A stretch of 64,000 nt of DNA, taken from the NCBI RefSeq assembly GCF_031202265.1, contig NZ_CP100604.1:7856501-7920500 (forward strand), read 5' to 3'. The notes below the pieces were generated by a model. The model was given only the letters and a program-made list of their open reading frames with translations. It was not told the DNA's origin and made no database searches. The stretch comes from Bradyrhizobium sp. Ash2021 (GTDB lineage Bacteria; Pseudomonadota; Alphaproteobacteria; Rhizobiales; Xanthobacteraceae). Both the position numbers and the translations under genes were made by a program. Positions 41,511 to 50,386 of this stretch are shown here, piece by piece; the first letter of the stretch is position 1; every line of letters starts with the position of its first letter.

Positions 41511-41816
41511 GGCACCCTCCCGCGCCAGGCCTCATCGCGTCACCTTTAGATGACGCCGAGAGGAACCGAAAGTTCCCTGCGCCAGGTAGACTGATCTCTC
41601 ACGGTGGTCAGCACTTCCGCGTATACGTAATACCATGACAGTGCAGCCCAGCACTGCAATTGAAAATACAACAATAAATACCAAGACAAAGCCGTCTCAC
41701 TGGCCAACTTCCGACACAGGATAACGGCGAAAAGGGGCGATCCGACATGACGCTTGCGCGAAGGCAATACCGGCTCCGGCCTTGCCGTCGTGCACAATTT
41801 TCAAAAAGGGGCTTTC
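41511..41816. other. divergent intergenic region
   Basis: 306 bases between the Spy-like gene and the MscS gene. It contains GGAACCGAAAGTTCC (palindromic, about 41560-41574) and an AT-rich stretch near 41655-41690 suited to promoter function. No gene seen. Confidence 0.4.
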
Positions 41817-44195
41817 GTGTCGCACCAACGTCTGTGCCAACTCCTGTCCGCGATCCTGCTCACCTTCGCGCTGCTCGCCGGGCCTGCTCTGGCACAGACC
41901 GGCGCCGCTCCCCACAAAGCCGCCTCAGCCGCCCATGGCAGCGATACGCTGACGCCCGAACAGGCCAACCGCGCCCTCGACACGCTGCTGGACGACACCA
42001 AGCGCGCGCAGATGATCGATATCTTGCGCGCAATCGCCAAGGCCGCGCCGCAGGCCCAACCCGCGCCGCAGTCGCAAGCCGCACCGCCAGCGCCCGAACC
42101 GCACCACGCGATTCCGCTCACCGCGGACAGCCTTGGCGCCCAGCTCCTGCTGACGGTGTCCGAGCAGGTCGGCGATATCTCGCACGAGTTCGCTTATATG
42201 GCGCGGTCGCTGACGCACTTTCCGGCGTTCTATTACTGGATCGTGCGGACCGCTAACGATCCCGCGGCCTATGACCAGTTGCTCAATATCGCCTGGAAAC
42301 TGGCGCTGGTGTTCGGTTGCGCCTTGGCTGCCGAATGGCTGATCTTCCGCCTGATCAGGCGGCCGGTGGCGCTGCTGGAAGCGCGCATTCCGCAAGCCGC
42401 GCGTGCGCCGGCGCAGACGCAGGCGATGGCCGATCCGCCCTCCTCGGCCGCGGATGTGACCGCGGCGGGCGAACGGAATCGACGGCACCTCAGCCTGGCG
42501 CGCGCCTGGCAATCGCTGGTCCGGCTGCCATTCGTGCTGGGACGTCTCGCGCTCGAGCTGCTTCCGGTATTGGTCTTCGTCGGCGTCGCCACAATGTTGC
42601 TGGGGACCGGGATCGGCGATCTCGCCACCACCCGCCTCGTGATCCTCGCGGTGGTGAATGCCTACGCGCTGTCGCGCGGGCTGATCTGCGTCGTGCGGGC
42701 TCTGGCGGGGCCGTTCGGTCTGTTCCGTGCCAGCGCCGAAACCGCGGTCTATATCGAGATCTGGGCGCGGCGCATTGTCACCGTCGCCGTGTCGGGCATC
42801 GCCTTTGCGAACGTGGCGCTGCTGCTCGGCCTGCACCGCGTCGGCTATGCGGCGCTGCTGCACCTGGTGATGCTGGTCGTGCATCTCTTTGTCGTCGTCA
42901 TCATCCTGCAGTGCCGCCGGCCCGTCGCCGAGGCCATTCGCGCGCCGGCCGGCCGTGACGGCGCCGCGGCCCGTGTGCGCAATCGTCTCGCCGGGCTGTG
43001 GCACTATCTGGCAATCGCGCTCGACCTCGCGCTGTGGGCGGTGTGGGCGCTCAATATCCACAACGGCTACACGCTGCTGCTGCAATATTTCGTCGGCACC
43101 GTCGCGGTCGCGCTGATCAGCCGTCTCGCCACCATCGTGGTGCTGAGCCTGATCGATCGCGGCTTCCGCATCAGCCCGGAACTCCTGCAGCGCTTCCCCG
43201 GGCTGGAAATCCGCGCCAACCGCTATCTCCCGCTGCTGCGCAGGATCGTCGCTTCCGTCATTGCCTTCATCGGCTTCGTGGCCATGCTGGAGGTCTGGGG
43301 TGTCGACGCCATGGTCTGGTTCTATGGCGGGCAGATCGGCGGCCGGCTGTTGTCGGCGGTGGTGACAATCGGCATCGCAGCGCTTGCGGCGGCGGCGATC
43401 TGGGAGATCGCAAACGCGCTGATGGACCGCCAGGTGAATGCGCTGTCGCGCGACGGCCATTACGCCCGCGCGGCCCGGCTGCGCACCTTTCAGCCGATGC
43501 TGCGGACGGCGCTATTATGCCTGATCGTGACAGTGGTCGGTTTGACCGCGCTGAGCGAAATCGGCGTCAACGTAGCACCCTTATTGGCCGGCGCCGGCAT
43601 CGTCGGCATTGCCATCGGCTTCGGCTCGCAGAAGCTGGTGCAGGATCTCATCACCGGCTTGTTTCTGCTGCTGGAGAACACCGTCCAGGTCGGCGACAAC
43701 GTCACGGTGTCGGGGCTATCGGGCACGGTCGAGAACGTCTCGATCCGCACCATCCGCCTGCGCGCCGCCGACGGCGCGGTGCACATCGTTCCCTTCAGCG
43801 CGGTGACGACGCTCACCAATGCCAGCCGCGGTGCCGGCAATGCCGCCGTCAGCGTCAACGTGGCCTACAAGGAAGACACCGACCGCGCCGGCCAGATCCT
43901 GAAGGACATCGTCGACGAAATGCGCCACGAGGCCGAATACCGCTCGATGATCCGCGGCCAACTCGAATTGTGGGGCGTCGACCGGGTGGACGGCGCGATG
44001 GCCTCGATCGTCGGTCAGATCCGCTGTACCGACGCCGGCCGCTGGCCGGTGCAGCGCGAATTCAACCGCCGCATGAAGCGGCGATTCCAGGAATGCGGGA
44101 TCGAGATCGCAACGGCGAACCAGACGATCCTGATGCAGGTGCCCGCGCCGGCCGATGTTGCCGCGGATGCGATGCCGCGGCGAGCGGCGGGGTAG
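41817..44195 (+). CDS. mechanosensitive ion channel, MscS family (large)
   Basis: 792-aa inner-membrane channel. Signal peptide (CQLLSAILLTFALLAGPALA), an Ala/Pro/Gln-rich periplasmic segment with a helical region, then about ten hydrophobic helices. The pore-lining helix lies in LLAGAGIVGIAIGFGSQKLV, followed by DLITGLFLLLENTVQVGDNV and the cytoplasmic beta domain (SGTVENVSIRTIRLRAADG, VHIVPFSAVTTLTN). The C-terminal MscS fold is standard; the long N-terminus places it with MscK/YbiO-sized channels. I start at GTG 41817 with AAGGGG upstream. Confidence 0.92.
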   Translation: MSHQRLCQLLSAILLTFALLAGPALAQTGAAPHKAASAAHGSDTLTPEQANRALDTLLDDTKRAQMIDILRAIAKAAPQAQPAPQSQAAPPAPEPHHAIPLTADSLGAQLLLTVSEQVGDISHEFAYMARSLTHFPAFYYWIVRTANDPAAYDQLLNIAWKLALVFGCALAAEWLIFRLIRRPVALLEARIPQAARAPAQTQAMADPPSSAADVTAAGERNRRHLSLARAWQSLVRLPFVLGRLALELLPVLVFVGVATMLLGTGIGDLATTRLVILAVVNAYALSRGLICVVRALAGPFGLFRASAETAVYIEIWARRIVTVAVSGIAFANVALLLGLHRVGYAALLHLVMLVVHLFVVVIILQCRRPVAEAIRAPAGRDGAAARVRNRLAGLWHYLAIALDLALWAVWALNIHNGYTLLLQYFVGTVAVALISRLATIVVLSLIDRGFRISPELLQRFPGLEIRANRYLPLLRRIVASVIAFIGFVAMLEVWGVDAMVWFYGGQIGGRLLSAVVTIGIAALAAAAIWEIANALMDRQVNALSRDGHYARAARLRTFQPMLRTALLCLIVTVVGLTALSEIGVNVAPLLAGAGIVGIAIGFGSQKLVQDLITGLFLLLENTVQVGDNVTVSGLSGTVENVSIRTIRLRAADGAVHIVPFSAVTTLTNASRGAGNAAVSVNVAYKEDTDRAGQILKDIVDEMRHEAEYRSMIRGQLELWGVDRVDGAMASIVGQIRCTDAGRWPVQREFNRRMKRRFQECGIEIATANQTILMQVPAPADVAADAMPRRAAG

Positions 44196-44250
44196 GCGCG
44201 AGTGGCGGGTTCTTGATGAAGCGGAATCGGCAGCGGTTTTCGCAGTAACC

Positions 44251-44290
44251 GTCATTCCGGGTCGATGCGAAGCATCGAACCCGGAATGAC
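44251..44290. repeat. palindromic repeat (GTCATTCCGGG...CCCGGAATGAC family)
   Basis: Arms GTCATTCCGGGT-CGATGC and GCATCGA-ACCCGGAATGAC, 40 bases in all, between convergent genes. The same family makes up the larger element at 57074-57199. Confidence 0.8.
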
Positions 44291-44304
44291 AGGGTCGCAA
44301 CCGA

Positions 44305-44595
44305 TCAGTGCTTTGCTGCGAGCACGACGAGCACACCGGTCGGTTCCGGCTCGTGCGGCCGCAGGCTTGTGAGCGTCGCATCGCTCCAGTCGGCAAGGCT
44401 CACAATTTCGCCGGTCTGAGCGTCCGTTTCCGCAGTGTCTGCGGGCTCCAGCACGTTGAGGCCGCTCCCGTCCAGAAAGAACGTGTGATCCCCGTAAATG
44501 TTGCTCAATTGCTTGAGGGCCGGATGATCGTCTGGCAGCACTTCCGCCGCAAACTGGCTCAGGGTTCGTTCCAGCTGTGTCGAATTCAGTTTCAT
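44305..44595 (-). CDS. hypothetical protein
   Basis: 96-aa protein starting MKLNSTQLERTLSQFAAEVL, with PALKQLSNIYGDHTFFLDGSG and a C-terminal GVLVVLAAKH. AAGGAAAG lies before ATG 44595. No named domain; I recall similar short acidic proteins in Bradyrhizobium. Cytoplasmic; function unknown. Confidence 0.6.
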   Translation of the reverse strand: MKLNSTQLERTLSQFAAEVLPDDHPALKQLSNIYGDHTFFLDGSGLNVLEPADTAETDAQTGEIVSLADWSDATLTSLRPHEPEPTGVLVVLAAKH

Positions 44596-45062
44596 GGCCT
44601 GTCTTTCCTTCAGCCGTTTGGATTGCGCCCTGCCCCGATTGCTGACGGTCTGCGCGCAGCCTTGCCAGACCTGTTTTCGCTGATGGTTACGCCCCGGCAG
44701 GAAATGCCCATCCGAGGCTTGTCGCGGCGGCAAGCATCAGGTTGCTCTGCCTGCCTGGCGGAACTCCATCTCTTGCTGACGAAATGGAAATCCCTGATAG
44801 GGAGACCCCTGCCTGGCGTTTTGCTTCGCACGCCTTGGATTTGGAATGATCACGACACCATAACGTTCCCGGCGCGAGCGATCATTTTTCCGGTGCCGAC
44901 GTGGATGAGCGGCTTGTCCGGCGGAAGCGCGAATAGCGAAGGCTGAAGAACTACGCTGACAGAATTACAGTGCCACTGCACCTCTCGTCGGACCGCGCCA
45001 ATTTCCTGGCCGCGATTCATTTTGCCCAGGTTAAGCCATCCTGGCGCCGACAGGTCGCGGCC
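44596..45062. other. intergenic region
   Basis: 467 bases between two minus-strand small genes. No ORF with a ribosome site or recognisable domain. Overlapping frames give only low-complexity peptides. No repeats noted. Confidence 0.4.
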
Positions 45063-45248
45063 TCATTCAGGCGTTCCGTCCGCACGTTTGATCAACTCGA
45101 AGATGGGAACATGGGTGTTTTCCAGCCAGGACTCCAGCGTGTCGCCGCAGACCTTACAGTTTGCGTGACCGGTGTGTGGCACCAAGAACTTTTCTTCAGT
45201 GCGTCTGTACTCGGCGCCGCAATTGGTACATCGGACAATCGTCGTCAT
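45063..45248 (-). CDS. small zinc-ribbon protein
   Basis: 61-aa protein with two CxxC knuckles: C7/C10 (VRCTNCGAEYRR) and C31/C34 (ANCKVCGDTLESW). Spacing of 20 residues fits a small rubredoxin-like/MJ0042-type zinc ribbon. A related protein lies at 52856-53047. Function unknown; possibly a zinc-dependent regulator or RNA/DNA binding protein. Confidence 0.75.
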   Translation of the reverse strand: MTTIVRCTNCGAEYRRTEEKFLVPHTGHANCKVCGDTLESWLENTHVPIFELIKRADGTPE

Positions 45249-45502
45249 TCGCCGAATATGCGCTTCAAACCGTGCTTCTTCCAGCGGAACGCGCATTGGC
45301 CTGTTCCGACGCGTGGTTCAGGTTGAATTTAGCCGTGGCCTGATCTGACGCTTAACAAGCGTCATGAGGTTGCGGCCGTGCGTTCTCCATGGAAATTATG
45401 GGGTACCCCCAAAGGGTCTCCGGTGATGAAGAAGGTTCCTTGCCAAGGAACCAGGTGGGACACCAAGTAAGTTCCATCGGTTGCGGCTACGGAGGCCGCC
45501 AG

Positions 45503-45733
45503 ATGCTTGAGTATCAAGCTTACGTCCTAGGCGAGGATGGCCATATCAAGCAGCGCATCGATCTCACCTGCGCCGACGATGACGCGGCCAGGGAACAGGC
45601 CGCGTCGCTGGTAACGGGTCACGCCATCGAGCTCTGGCAATTGGACCGCAAGATAGCGACGTTCGAACCCGATCCCCTGAAGACTGAAAAGGCCACGGGC
45701 TGGCTCAAGAGCGAACTACAGCCGCCAAAGTAA
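45503..45733 (+). CDS. hypothetical small protein
   Basis: 76-aa protein: MLEYQAYVLGEDGHIKQRID, then CADDDAAREQAASLVTGHAI and ELWQLDRKIATFEPD. It reads like a small single-domain alpha/beta protein common in rhizobia. GGAGG lies 7 bases before ATG 45503. The frame is open from ATG 45389 with no stop, so a 114-aa version is an alternative. Upstream palindromes (GGTTCCTTG-C-CAAGGAACC near 45436) may be regulatory. Confidence 0.65.
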   Translation: MLEYQAYVLGEDGHIKQRIDLTCADDDAAREQAASLVTGHAIELWQLDRKIATFEPDPLKTEKATGWLKSELQPPK

Positions 45734-46080
45734 GGCCGCCGCAGTTGGAGCCTCATTCAATCGCCCCCGCGCCGGATGCCAGTTGCGACGGTCAAGCAAG
45801 ATCCCGCAAATTTAAAGCCCGGCGATTTTGATAAACCGCCGGGCAACCGCGCCAGTATTACTGCATGAACGATTAGGAGATGAATGCCCCTATTCTCAGG
45901 GGAACGACGACGCGGCGTCTATCCGGAAAACCACGGTGCAGACTTGATGTCGACTTGTTGCGCCGCACGCCCAGCGACGATCAGCCGCAATGAAAAATAA
46001 GCTTTGCGTCCGTTCAACAGACGCGCTCAAATCACCGCATCGGATAAAGAAGAAAACGGGTAGCGAGTGGGAGGACGGCG
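45734..46080. other. intergenic region
   Basis: 347 bases. A weak hairpin (GCCCGGCG...CGCCGGGC-like, about 45818-45845) may end the preceding gene. A 38-codon frame from ATG near 45885 preceded by AGGAG is possible but has no other support. Nothing else seen. Confidence 0.35.
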
Positions 46081-46332
46081 ATGGGTGCAACTGGAGCGGT
46101 TTTTCAGCCCGAGCTAATCGAACTGATGAGGGCAGTCCTTGACGATGCCGCGGTCATGCTCCCCGAGGCAAAGCGCACGTCGACGACGAAGGCCGAAATG
46201 GCGTCTCACATACTTGCATGCGCCGCGAAAGGCGAGCGAGATCCGGTAGCGCTGAGACGGGCCGCACTCTCGGCGATCGTGGAGTGTACTCATTATTCGC
46301 ACGATATCTCTCCGGAGCGCAGGGTGGTCTAA
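46081..46332 (+). CDS. hypothetical small protein
   Basis: 83-aa helical protein: LIELMRAVLDDAAVMLPEAK, TKAEMASHILACAAKGERDP, ending HDISPERRVV. Of a type I recall from many Bradyrhizobium genomes, without a named function. GGAGG lies before the ATG. Followed by a GC-rich hairpin. Confidence 0.65.
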   Translation: MGATGAVFQPELIELMRAVLDDAAVMLPEAKRTSTTKAEMASHILACAAKGERDPVALRRAALSAIVECTHYSHDISPERRVV

Positions 46333-46442
46333 CGCATAAAGCCGCCCCGGGCGTTACTCCGTGCGGCTCTATACGCGACTGCCGGTTTCCCGGTTCCGCC
46401 GCTGTCATCATAAAACTGCCGAGCCGCGCAAAGGTTCCGTCC

Positions 46443-46478
46443 GCGAAAGCCCGCCGGCGTAAACCGGCGGGCTTTCGC
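46443..46478. terminator. strong GC-rich hairpin
   Basis: GCGAAAGCCCGCCGG, six-base loop, then the exact complement. No T-run follows, but its position 110 bases beyond the small gene suits transcript ending or stability. The remaining bases of this 377-base gap hold only the repeat at 46562-46688. Confidence 0.55.
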
Positions 46479-46561
46479 GCGCATTGCAGCCGCATTGGTT
46501 TCACTGAATGGCCACATGGGAATCAGACGCCAACCAAATTTCGTGGATAGAAGTTTTTCCA

Positions 46562-46688
46562 GAGCATGATCCGGAAAAATGGATACCGGTTTTCCTTCGT
46601 GACAAACGCGAAGCGTTTGCGCGGAGATCATGCTCAAGCAAAAAGCTGGAGCGAGATGACGATTCGAAGAGAAGTCATCACGCTCCAG
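46562..46688. repeat. compound palindromic repeat (AGAGCATGATCC family)
   Basis: Outer stem GAGCATGATC / GATCATGCTC (46562-46571, 46626-46635) encloses a second stem (ACGCGAAGCGT). It is followed by CTGGAGCG / CGCTCCAG (46646-46653, 46681-46688) with inner ATGAC/GTCAT pairing. This AGAGCATGATCCGGAAAA motif is a dispersed element that I associate with Bradyrhizobium and relatives. It ends 21 bases before the next gene. Confidence 0.75.
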
Positions 46689-46709
46689 GCAAACTGAAAA
46701 GGAGTGAGC

Positions 46710-47060
46710 ATGCGCATCGTTACAGCATCCGTCATCATTGCAGCCCTCTCCCTGGGGACGCCGGCTTTCGCGCAGGCACAAGGAGCGCCCTCGCAATCCG
46801 AGGCACAGACTCCTCAGTCCAGCACGGTCATACGGAGCATACAGGTCGTCGACGTCAAGGATCTGCAACCGGCGGTGCGCTCGAAAGTCGATGAACTCGT
46901 GGCCAACACACGCGAGGAAGATATTCGGTCGCTCCGGAAGTCTATTGACGCGACGCCGGAGGCGGCGGCTGTGCTTAAGGCCAAGGGCCTGAACTCGTCA
47001 CAAGTCGTGGCTATCAACATCGTCGACGGTGTCCTGACGATGTTTGCCAAGACAGCTTGA
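46710..47060 (+). CDS. small secreted protein
   Basis: 116-aa exported protein. Signal peptide MRIVTASVIIAALSLGTPAF then AQAQG; a Gln/Ser-rich linker; then a folded part (SSTVIRSIQVVDVKDLQPAV, ATPEAAAVLKAKGLNSSQVV). AAAGGAG precedes ATG 46710; a GTG two codons earlier is also possible. Its stop codon lies inside a 15-bp tandem repeat that begins in the last codons. Confidence 0.65.
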   Translation: MRIVTASVIIAALSLGTPAFAQAQGAPSQSEAQTPQSSTVIRSIQVVDVKDLQPAVRSKVDELVANTREEDIRSLRKSIDATPEAAAVLKAKGLNSSQVVAINIVDGVLTMFAKTA

Positions 47061-47106
47061 AACAAGACAGCTTGAAACAAGACAGCTTGAAACAAGACTG
47101 CTTGAA
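47051..47106. repeat. 15-bp tandem repeat, about 3.7 copies
   Basis: Unit GACAGCTTGAAACAA repeated three times with a fourth partial copy (GACTGCTTGAA). The first copy contains the stop codon of the secreted-protein gene (…AAG ACA GCT TGA). Because the unit is a multiple of three, the other copies repeat the same stop in frame. Confidence 0.95.
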
Positions 47107-47292
47107 GCCCTTCCGCCTCATGAGAGTTTGGATGCGGCCACCGAGCCCGCCGGGCGTGAAACCGGCGGGCGTGGACGAAAGACTTGTTCCGAACCCACCG
47201 GTTGCCAACGCGAACTGGCCGGTTACGCCTTCGATGAACCCGCCCCCACGCGCTGGCTGCGCGCCTCACGCGCACCCGTTCGGCCACCCCGC

Positions 47293-47529
47293 TTACTGTC
47301 GCTCTTTGATTTGGCCGCTGCTATCGACGACGAGGGAAACCTCCTTGCCGTTCTTGGTCGCCTTGACGGCTATGCCTTCAGCGGTGGATTTGATATCCCG
47401 GACTTGCGAATAGCCCGCGGATTCAAGTTTGGCGACAAGCTCCTGCTGGGTCAGGGCTTGGGCGGGCGAGAACACGCCGACCATCACGAGAGAACAAAGG
47501 ACCGATCGAAAGACTGCCTTGACTGACAT
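47293..47529 (-). CDS. PepSY-like small secreted protein
   Basis: 78-aa exported protein: signal peptide MSVKAVFRSVLCSLVMVGVF then SPAQA, followed by one PepSY-type unit (LTQQELVAKLESAGYSQVRD, GIAVKATKNGKEVSLVVDSS). Single PepSY domains bind or inhibit peptidases or act in stress responses. GGGAGGAG precedes ATG 47529. A sigma-EcfG-type promoter lies 53 bases upstream, so expression in the general stress response is likely. Confidence 0.8.
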   Translation of the reverse strand: MSVKAVFRSVLCSLVMVGVFSPAQALTQQELVAKLESAGYSQVRDIKSTAEGIAVKATKNGKEVSLVVDSSGQIKERQ

Positions 47530-47581
47530 GAACTCTCCTCCCTGGCTTGTCTGAACCTGGAAACCTGCCCCCAAAAGCTTC

Positions 47582-47606
47582 AACGCCTGTTCGATGTGTC
47601 AGTTCC
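47582..47606 (-). promoter_or_regulatory. sigma-EcfG-type promoter of the PepSY gene
   Basis: On the minus strand GGAAC (47602-47606), 16-base spacer, CGTT (47582-47585): the general-stress consensus of alphaproteobacteria (GGAAC-N16/17-CGTT). It lies 53 bases upstream of the start codon. Confidence 0.65.
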
Positions 47607-47860
47607 GACTTTTTGACGCAGCCGTACTCGCCCCGCGAGGTGCACGCGCAGCGCGCTCACTGAGCGTAAATACCGAGTTTTCTTTTTTGCAGTCAGGTTC
47701 ATTTCACCGTTGCGACAAACCAGCGCGGCCTCCAGAGGCGCGCATGTTGGTTTCTAAATTCCAAGTCAGAATTCCAAGTCAGAAACTCTCTCTTACGCTT
47801 CTTGCGCGCCGGCGCGGCCGCAACTGAAGACGCGGGAAATAATTAGCTTCGCGCGGGGTC
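47607..47860. other. intergenic region
   Basis: No supported gene. It contains a direct repeat AAATTCCAAGTCAGAA / GAATTCCAAGTCAGAA (about 47755-47782). Confidence 0.45.
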
Positions 47861-49075
47861 ATGAATCTTAGTGGAGCCCCGCGGAGTTGTGAGATGGGCG
47901 CTATTATTCCGGGCATTTCCCGCACGCCGCGTGAATCGTTCTCGATTTCCGTAGTGTCGCGCGCCGAATTGTCCGGATGCGCGCCCTGGACATCTACTTT
48001 CGCCGACCAGCGAAAAGATCATCGGTACTACGAGATCCTTGACGACACTCTCCGGGATAACTTCGAGTACCGGTATTTTGCGATTGTCGATAACAACGGC
48101 CAGGTACGGGCGATCCAGCCGTTCTTCCTCGTCGATCAGGATATTCTCGAAGGGCTTGGCGCTGAACGAATCCACTGGATTTCGCTCGTCCGGCGCTTCT
48201 ATCCGCGCTTCCTTAAACTGCGCGCTTTGATGGTCGGCTGTTCCGCCGGGGAGGCTCATCTCGCAACCACTGAAACTCTGCCTGCAGACATCGTCGCGGA
48301 GACCTTGTCGAACGGCATCGTCAGGCAAGCGAGATCGCTGAACGCGCAACTCATCGTATTGAAGGAATTTCCTTCTCGCTATCGCGAAGTACTTCACTGC
48401 TTCGTGCAACGCGGCTTCACGCGGGCGCCGAGCATGCCCATGACGATGCTCGACATCGGATATGACAGCTTCGACGCCTACACGGAAAAGGCGCTGAGAA
48501 GCTCATCGCGAAGGAAATTGCGCAAGAAGCTCGCGGCGACGGCCGGCGTATCGGACATTCGCATGAGCGTCACCGACGATGCCGCAAGTTTCGTCGATGA
48601 GATTTACCCCCTCTATCTTCAGGTGTTCGAGCGCTCGAAAATGCAATTCGAGAAGCTGACCAGGGACTTTTTCCGCCAGATCGGCCAGCGAATGAGCGAT
48701 AAGGTTCGGTTCTTCGCCTGGCGTCGCGGAAACACGCTGGTGGCCTTCAGCCTTTGCATGGTGCAAGGAGATTCGCTGTACGCGGAGTACGTGGGTTTCG
48801 ACTACACCGTTGCACTCGACCTGCATCTTTATCACTACATCGTTCGCGACATGATCAGTTGGGGGATCAGCAACGGGTACAAATGGTTTCGCAGCAGCGG
48901 TCTAAACTATGATCCGAAGCTGCATATGAGACACCGGCTCGATCCCATCGATCTCTATGCACGCCATACGTCCGCCCTTGCGAACGTGATATTCAGGCTG
49001 GCGCTACCCTGGATCGTGCCGGTGCGCTACGACGCGACACTCAAACTGTTTCCGGACTACAGGGAACTCTGGTGA
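47861..49075 (+). CDS. GNAT / BioF2-like (FemAB-type) acyltransferase
   Basis: 404-aa protein with a duplicated acyltransferase fold. The C-terminal half carries the BioF2-like / FemAB-related signature: SSRRKLRKKLAATAG, LYLQVFERSKMQFEKLTRDF, VAFSLCMVQGDSLYAEYVGF, HYIVRDMISWGISNGYKWFR. Such proteins transfer amino acids or acyl groups to amines in envelope or polymer synthesis. The start is uncertain: ATG 47861 or ATG 47894 (GGAG upstream). It stands alone. Confidence 0.75.
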   Translation: MNLSGAPRSCEMGAIIPGISRTPRESFSISVVSRAELSGCAPWTSTFADQRKDHRYYEILDDTLRDNFEYRYFAIVDNNGQVRAIQPFFLVDQDILEGLGAERIHWISLVRRFYPRFLKLRALMVGCSAGEAHLATTETLPADIVAETLSNGIVRQARSLNAQLIVLKEFPSRYREVLHCFVQRGFTRAPSMPMTMLDIGYDSFDAYTEKALRSSSRRKLRKKLAATAGVSDIRMSVTDDAASFVDEIYPLYLQVFERSKMQFEKLTRDFFRQIGQRMSDKVRFFAWRRGNTLVAFSLCMVQGDSLYAEYVGFDYTVALDLHLYHYIVRDMISWGISNGYKWFRSSGLNYDPKLHMRHRLDPIDLYARHTSALANVIFRLALPWIVPVRYDATLKLFPDYRELW

Positions 49076-49375
49076 CGATCCTGCTGCTCGCAATCGAATC
49101 CTCTCGGCAGCCATCATCGTCCATTCGACGATACATCCCGCTCTGGCGCCGGACAAAAACGGCGGAACAGCGCGTGAGGTTGATTGGCGAAGCGTAATCC
49201 GCCGTTTGCCAGGCAGACCACTGATCGTGGGCAGCCACATCAGCGTGTCACGGAGACATGCCTTTCATTCGCCTTTTCTGCTGACAGCAGCATTTGCCGC
49301 GTGCCGGAAATTGGAACTCATGCGGAGCGGCACTTTGACCCATACGCATTTTGCAGTTGTCTCCGGCCGCGCGCT
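49076..49375. other. intergenic region with repeat fragment
   Basis: 300 bases without a gene. GGCGAAGCGTAATCCGCCG near 49182-49202 belongs to the same dispersed repeat as the TAATCCGCCG-containing stretch at 38905-38930. Confidence 0.4.
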
Positions 49376-49429
49376 TGCATCTAGTCGTTTAAGAATGTTG
49401 AGTGCATCTAGTCGTTTAAGAATGTTGAG
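49376..49429. repeat. 27-bp tandem duplication
   Basis: TGCATCTAGTCGTTTAAGAA followed by TGTTGAG is repeated exactly, at 49376-49402 and 49403-49429. The following 170 bases up to the Crp/Fnr gene hold no gene. Confidence 0.95.
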
Positions 49430-49602
49430 AATTTTCTGTCTCGCGGTCGCGAGTGGTTGGAGTTTTGTTTGTTGAGAGCCAAGGCGTCTGCAAGTGAGTC
49501 GGATCCCGGTGCGGATAGAGAAAACCGATCTGAACAAAAGCCAGGGCCGCCGTTCCGCGCCGCTCGAAATGAAGAAGGACGCCTGATTGCGGGTCACCCG
49601 GT

Positions 49603-50367
49603 GTGACGCGCCCCGGCGGAATTGGTAACCGCCTTCTCGCAGCCCTACCGCCGGCGGACTTCGATCTGCTGGCGCCCGAGCTGGAGACGGTCGCACTCCA
49701 TCAGGACTCGGTTCTCTCGCAAGCGGGTGACCCGATCGAGCATGTCTTCTTCCCTGACAGCGGCGCCATCTCGCTGATGATCGATATGGCGAACGGGCAG
49801 ACGGTTGCGACCGCAGCAATCGGGCACGAGGGGGCGATCGGTATTCTTTCCGTGCTGGGGCCGTCACCTTCGGCCATTACCGCCATCGTTCGTGCGGCAG
49901 GCACCGCCTCGCGGATTCCCGCGTCGCGATTCCACGCCGCGTTCAACCGCAGCCCCGCGATCCGGCACGCGGTCCTGATTCACTTCAGGGCGATGCTGGT
50001 ACAGTTTCAGCTTGGCGTGGCCTGTAATGCGCTGCATCCGGTCGAAGCCCGCATGGCACGCTGGCTGCTCCATCTTCGCGACCGCATCGACCACGACGTA
50101 TTCCCGCTCACCCAGGAGACGCTGTCGCAAATCCTTGGTGTGCGACGAACGACGGTAACGCTCCTGATGCGCAAACTGCGCGCGTCGGGAGCGATCAGAT
50201 CCGATCGTCGAGGCCAGATCGAGGTCGACCGATCGCGGCTCGCGGCGGCGGCCTGCGAATGCCACGGCGCCATGCATCTCGAAGTCGAGCAGATCTTCTC
50301 GACGGCCCAATCTCGCGTTTTGGCGATGCCGGCTGCTGCAGTGCGTGAAACTGATGATGCGATGTGA
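49603..50367 (+). CDS. Crp/Fnr family transcriptional regulator
   Basis: 254-aa regulator. N-terminal cyclic-nucleotide-binding fold (about 30-145; DPIEHVFFPDSGAISLMIDM) and C-terminal HTH_Crp (about 165-225; LTQETLSQILGVRRTTVTLL with recognition helix). No N-terminal Fnr-type cysteine cluster, so oxygen sensing by [4Fe-4S] is unlikely. Such proteins are common in Bradyrhizobium and often respond to stress. A GTG start is assumed; the true start is not certain because no good ribosome site lies upstream. Confidence 0.88.
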   Translation: MTRPGGIGNRLLAALPPADFDLLAPELETVALHQDSVLSQAGDPIEHVFFPDSGAISLMIDMANGQTVATAAIGHEGAIGILSVLGPSPSAITAIVRAAGTASRIPASRFHAAFNRSPAIRHAVLIHFRAMLVQFQLGVACNALHPVEARMARWLLHLRDRIDHDVFPLTQETLSQILGVRRTTVTLLMRKLRASGAIRSDRRGQIEVDRSRLAAAACECHGAMHLEVEQIFSTAQSRVLAMPAAAVRETDDAM

Positions 50368-50386
50368 GCCCGTTTTCGCGCGGTGA

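Noticed and set aside
41560..41574. GGAAC at 41562 considered as an EcfG-type promoter for the MscS gene
   Set aside because: No CGTT at 16-18 bases; only a short palindrome.
47051..49429. Tandem repeats considered as CRISPR
   Set aside because: Units are adjacent without unique spacers, and no cas genes are present.
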